From assembly GCA_031363945.1 (NCBI GenBank), contig JANLVJ010000025.1:1-9286 (forward strand): a stretch of DNA of 9,286 bases, written 5' to 3'. The position numbers and the translations under genes were made by a program. The DNA comes from JANLVJ01 sp031363945 (GTDB lineage: Bacteria; Bacteroidota; Bacteroidia; Sphingobacteriales; Sphingobacteriaceae). Shown here in pieces: positions 6,408-9,286 of the stretch. Numbering within the stretch: the stretch's first letter is position 1; each line of letters opens with the position of its first letter. The notes below the pieces were generated by a model. It ran no database searches, was not told the origin of the DNA, and saw nothing but the letters and a program-made list of their open reading frames with translations.

Positions 6408-7535
6408 TTACCTCAGTACCTGATTGATTTTATCCAGAAGATATTCTTTTTTATCGTCAGCATACTCCCAGAACATCACGCCCGCCATTTTCTTCTTTTC
6501 AACATACTTGCACTTATTTTTAACCGACCATTCATCGTCAAAAGAAATAAATTGCCTTGTAGATGCATTAAAAAGAAAAGGAGCTCTGGCTTTTCTGTCC
6601 CTGTAATACTTAAAGCCTTCTTTATGAAGCAGACTATCTTTTATATAAGTATAACCGCCACTTCCCATCAGGGAGTTAACAGGCATGCCCAGACCGTTCA
6701 ATGACTCTGTTCTCAACCGACCTGAACGCCCATAAAAAGCCATTCCAATAACCAGCTTATTTAAAGGCACTCCTGCAGAAACATAATCAGAAACAGCCTT
6801 GTCTGCATTATCCTGCATATTATACTTCTTAGAACTATAAAGAGCTGTATGATGAACAGCAACTCCACTGCTATCCTGAAAATAATCATAGGTCATCAGA
6901 TTAACAAAATCAAGGTAATGGGCAACTTTGTTCATTTCTGTATGCTGAAGAAATTGCTTGAAGCCCCCAACAGCAGCAGTTAGCAATAGCCGGTCTTGAT
7001 GCCAGGGCCCGGCTTTATCAAGTTCATCTCTTAAGGCCTTAAACATGAGGGTGTAGTTTTTCTTATCACCCGATCGGTATGTATTGCCATCACCAGACTG
7101 ATCAGGGTATTCCCAGTCTATGTCTACCCCATCTAATGCATATTTACGAATGATACTTACTGCACTTACAGCGAAACCCTTCCGTGAGGTGTCTGATAAG
7201 GCTGCGCTAGAAAAATTACCGCTCCATGACCAGCCACCAATTGAAATTAAAATTTTCAAATCGGGGTTTTTCAGTTTAAGTTTTTTCAGATTAACGAAAT
7301 TCACACTGTCTTTATCAGGATGCGCAAGAAAGGCCCTATTGTTTTTAATATTTACGAATGCATAATTTATATGAGTCAGTTTTTCAGCATGCACCATATT
7401 AGTATCAATAAGACCCGTATAACCGCCAACATACCCAATTACTACAAAGCGTTTAGCCTCGTTTTTTTGCGCGTTAACTGACAAAGTATTTAAAGCAAAT
7501 AGGTAGAAAACGCAGGTACAGTAATTCACTCTCAT
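6408..7535 (-). CDS. Secreted GH18 chitinase-like glycosidase
   Basis: The protein has 375 residues from ATG 7533-7535. The frame also stays open back to GTG 7554-7556, but the ATG is preferred: it starts directly with a signal peptide ('MRVNYCTCVFYLFALNTLSVNAQ') and lies 4 bp after a stop codon that closes the upstream frame. Numbered from the ATG, the GH18 barrel spans about residues 28-375. Visible are the strand-3 motif 'ILISIGGWSWSG' (95-106) and the catalytic signature 'LDGVDIDWEYP' (134-144, acid/base Glu142, assisting Asp140 and Asp138). Also present are 'NLMTYDY' (212-218) and the closing-strand Trp in 'GVMFWEY' (352-358). All catalytic residues are present, so hydrolysis of chitin or another GlcNAc-containing glycan with retention is expected; the exact substrate is not readable. 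No chitin-binding or sorting domain is seen. It is probably co-transcribed with the upstream glycosidase. Confidence 0.9.
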   Translation of the reverse strand: MRVNYCTCVFYLFALNTLSVNAQKNEAKRFVVIGYVGGYTGLIDTNMVHAEKLTHINYAFVNIKNNRAFLAHPDKDSVNFVNLKKLKLKNPDLKILISIGGWSWSGNFSSAALSDTSRKGFAVSAVSIIRKYALDGVDIDWEYPDQSGDGNTYRSGDKKNYTLMFKALRDELDKAGPWHQDRLLLTAAVGGFKQFLQHTEMNKVAHYLDFVNLMTYDYFQDSSGVAVHHTALYSSKKYNMQDNADKAVSDYVSAGVPLNKLVIGMAFYGRSGRLRTESLNGLGMPVNSLMGSGGYTYIKDSLLHKEGFKYYRDRKARAPFLFNASTRQFISFDDEWSVKNKCKYVEKKKMAGVMFWEYADDKKEYLLDKINQVLR

Positions 7536-7539
7536 CAGA

Positions 7540-7806
7540 TTAGTTTTTTTGGGCACTCATTCTCAATACAATATCGCTATTGCCAGGTAAACCCAGATTT
7601 GAAATTTCAAGCTGTTTACCCCTATTTATCATCTGAGGCTGGTTTGTCAATGCAGTATTTCCACCAATTATTTTTAATTGATTTGTTTTGATATCTGACA
7701 ACAGTTTAAGGCTTATATTTTTTTCTAATGAGTCAGGATTATAGACATATACGAAAATTGTACTTCCGCACTTTGTAGCAAATGTATTAATCCCTGAGGC
7801 CTGAGA
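7540..7806 (-). pseudogene. Cut-off C-terminal domain of the upstream DUF5060/GH5-like glycosidase
   Basis: Immediately after the glycosidase stop (TAA 7807-7809) the same frame stays open for 88 codons and ends at TAA 7540-7542, 4 bp before the GH18 ATG. The encoded segment alternates hydrophobic and polar residues ('GSTIFVYVYNPDS', 'QLEISNLGLPG', 'SDIVLRMSAQKN') and resembles the small beta-sandwich that usually closes such glycosidases. It has no start codon near its beginning, so it would not be translated alone except by reinitiation. The tail has kept its frame and its spacing to GH18. It therefore looks like the true end of the glycosidase separated by one recent stop codon, or by a sequencing error. 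Readthrough cannot be excluded, but the TAA-T context is not a known leaky one. Confidence 0.72.
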
Positions 7807-9270
7807 TTATATAACTACCTGCTCAAAGGAGCCATTGCCTGCTGCAAGCATCTCATCAGATATGGCACGAACCTGCCTGATATATTTATCAGTTCCTCTG
7901 CTATCAAAAAACTCCCACCACCATGACATCGGTAAAATAGGGGTAGGTGAAAATAAACCATACCATAAACCCCTTTTGAAATCACTATCCATTTCAGTTG
8001 GGAAATCATCAAAATTCTTTAACCAATCCCATTCATAACCGTATTCTCCAATAACATAGGGTTTTTGAAATTTAGTCTCATATTGATTGATGGTAGGTGC
8101 AATATTAGTGGTGTTCTTGTAGATATGCTTTTGATTAATATCAATATTTTTCAATGAATTCAAGCCTGCTAAATCACGGTGAGAAATACTTGTAGTCACC
8201 AAATGCTTATATGGATCAATGGCTTTAATATAGGTGCTCATTTCATCATGCCAGGCAACGATCGATTCGGCAGAAATAACCTTGTTTTTATCACCAAACT
8301 GCACATTATCAACTTCATTAAATAATTCCCAGGCCGCAATGCTCGGGCTAAAACCCCAACGGGCAATAAAATACCGGAGTCTGTTCTTATACCGCATTCT
8401 TGATTCAGGATTCACAAAAAAATCAGCGTCAGTAAGTGAAAACCCACCATCACGCAGTTCATAGGCACCCATTCCAAGGGTTAACATCATATATACTCCG
8501 AGTGAGTCAGATAAATTTACCAGTCGGTCCATTTGTTTACAAGCACTTGGATTAAAATACTCATCAGATGCGGTATACCGCGTTGAATTAAAGCCCTTGT
8601 TCCAGTCTATAGGCAGATTCCATGAGCAAATCCAGGTACGAAAGAAATTGCCACTGTGTGCCGACAATGAAGGGAGCATGAATTCATAGTTATATTTAGG
8701 ATTTTCATGTAAGGCCTTAAAGAATTTAGAATCATCATTCTGTCTTGACTCCCAGGCAAGATTCTCACCAATACCCCTAAAAGCCTGACCATTATCAAAT
8801 GCCAGAATCCAGTCATTTTTTTCCCTGAGATGTAAAAATCCTTTACACTTAGACTGAGCAGCAAAAAATTGGCCCCTAACAGAATTTACTAAAGCTTTAC
8901 CTTTTCTATTTAATTGGAACTGATACCTGTATCTGCCTGCCTCCTGAGGTGTAAAGCGGGCATGCCAGCCAGAACGATCATTTGATACAGCTAATATCCT
9001 GACTGATTCAGACTTTGGCGTGATTGATTCGTCTGACTGCCAATAGCAAGGCAAGTAAATCTTTTTACCTGTTGGGCTGGTCAGTAACATGTTCAGCGTG
9101 ATTTCTTCCTGCAAAAAAGGGTTTTTAGCTTCATCTGAGATCAGTATTACCCATTCTGATTTAAAATACCGAACAGGTGCTGGTCCAAGTAGCTTAAAAC
9201 CACTGATTTGGGCAAAAATAAAATTCCCGGTACCCAGTATCAGGAAAAAAGCAATGACAAATTTTTTCAT
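7807..9270 (-). CDS. Secreted DUF5060 + GH5-like glycosidase, shortened by an in-frame stop
   Basis: 487 residues from ATG 9268-9270, beginning with a clear signal peptide ('MKKFVIAFFLILGTGNFIFAQ'). Residues about 22-137 form the DUF5060-type N-terminal beta-sandwich; 'WHARFTPQEAGRYRYQF' (102-118) is typical of it. A (beta/alpha)8 barrel of the cellulase/GH5-like clan follows. It has 'AAWELFNEVDN' (312-322), where Glu319 would be the acid/base, and 'PYVIGEYGYEW' (404-414), where Glu409 would be the nucleophile. A Trp-rich 'MSWWWEFFDS' (448-457) closes the barrel. It should act on an extracellular or periplasmic polysaccharide; the substrate is not determinable here. The frame ends abruptly at TAA 7807-7809, with the expected C-terminal beta-sandwich continuing in frame after it. 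The catalytic core is complete, so the product may still be active. It lies upstream of GH18 on the same strand; its promoter is beyond the right edge. Confidence 0.85.
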   Translation of the reverse strand: MKKFVIAFFLILGTGNFIFAQISGFKLLGPAPVRYFKSEWVILISDEAKNPFLQEEITLNMLLTSPTGKKIYLPCYWQSDESITPKSESVRILAVSNDRSGWHARFTPQEAGRYRYQFQLNRKGKALVNSVRGQFFAAQSKCKGFLHLREKNDWILAFDNGQAFRGIGENLAWESRQNDDSKFFKALHENPKYNYEFMLPSLSAHSGNFFRTWICSWNLPIDWNKGFNSTRYTASDEYFNPSACKQMDRLVNLSDSLGVYMMLTLGMGAYELRDGGFSLTDADFFVNPESRMRYKNRLRYFIARWGFSPSIAAWELFNEVDNVQFGDKNKVISAESIVAWHDEMSTYIKAIDPYKHLVTTSISHRDLAGLNSLKNIDINQKHIYKNTTNIAPTINQYETKFQKPYVIGEYGYEWDWLKNFDDFPTEMDSDFKRGLWYGLFSPTPILPMSWWWEFFDSRGTDKYIRQVRAISDEMLAAGNGSFEQVVI

Positions 9271-9286
9271 TTTTTTAATAAAATCG

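Noticed and set aside
7120..7365. 81-residue plus-strand frame within the GH18 gene
   Set aside because: Antisense to the GH18 catalytic region, which has all expected motifs.
6408..9270. Idea that the GH18 and GH5-like enzymes process the homopolymer product
   Set aside because: Both have glycan-hydrolase active sites, not peptidase ones, and are convergent to the synthetase rather than co-transcribed. Proximity alone does not support a link.
1..9286. CRISPR arrays, tRNA or rRNA genes, insertion sequences
   Set aside because: No regularly spaced direct repeats, no cloverleaf-like or conserved rRNA sequence, and no transposase motifs or terminal inverted repeats were seen on either strand.

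Overview
The window looks like chromosomal DNA from a member of the Bacteroidota, most likely a Sphingobacteriaceae-type soil or water bacterium such as Pedobacter or a relative. The basis is AT-rich DNA, genes without clear Shine-Dalgarno sequences, secreted glycosidases with a DUF5060 domain, and a relic of a regulator type typical of this phylum (N-terminal propeller/triple-tyrosine sensor with a C-terminal HTH). The genus is inferred, not read directly.

Layout, left to right. (1) The 3' end of an OafA/YrhL-type membrane acyltransferase (+) enters from the left edge and overlaps, tail to tail, a secreted ThuA-like protein (-). (2) A 453-bp stretch that looks empty holds the two ends of an internally deleted sensor-regulator gene (+): its signal peptide and first residues, then its last HTH helices. 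Both ends are readable, but in different frames. (3) A Sfp-type phosphopantetheinyl transferase (-) and a 1328-residue NRPS-like protein (+) are transcribed divergently from a 96-bp gap that carries a perfect 16-bp palindrome. (4) Convergent to these lie a GH18 chitinase-like protein and, upstream of it in the same transcription unit, a DUF5060 + GH5-like secreted glycosidase whose reading frame is interrupted by an in-frame TAA. The 88-residue continuation after the TAA is intact and ends 4 bp before the GH18 ATG.

The centre of interest is the large protein. It has one adenylation domain and one carrier domain, followed by six predicted membrane segments alternating with three repeated left-handed beta-helix-like domains. 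There is no condensation and no thioesterase domain. This is the architecture of the Pls/PosA family of amino-acid homopolymer synthetases (epsilon-poly-L-lysine synthetase and relatives). The adjacent phosphopantetheinyl transferase would supply the carrier-protein cofactor, so the pair forms a compact, self-contained candidate system for a cationic isopeptide polymer in a Bacteroidota. The adenylation-pocket residues are compatible with a basic amino acid, but the monomer cannot be fixed from sequence alone. The flanking carbohydrate-active genes have no visible functional tie to the polymer genes.
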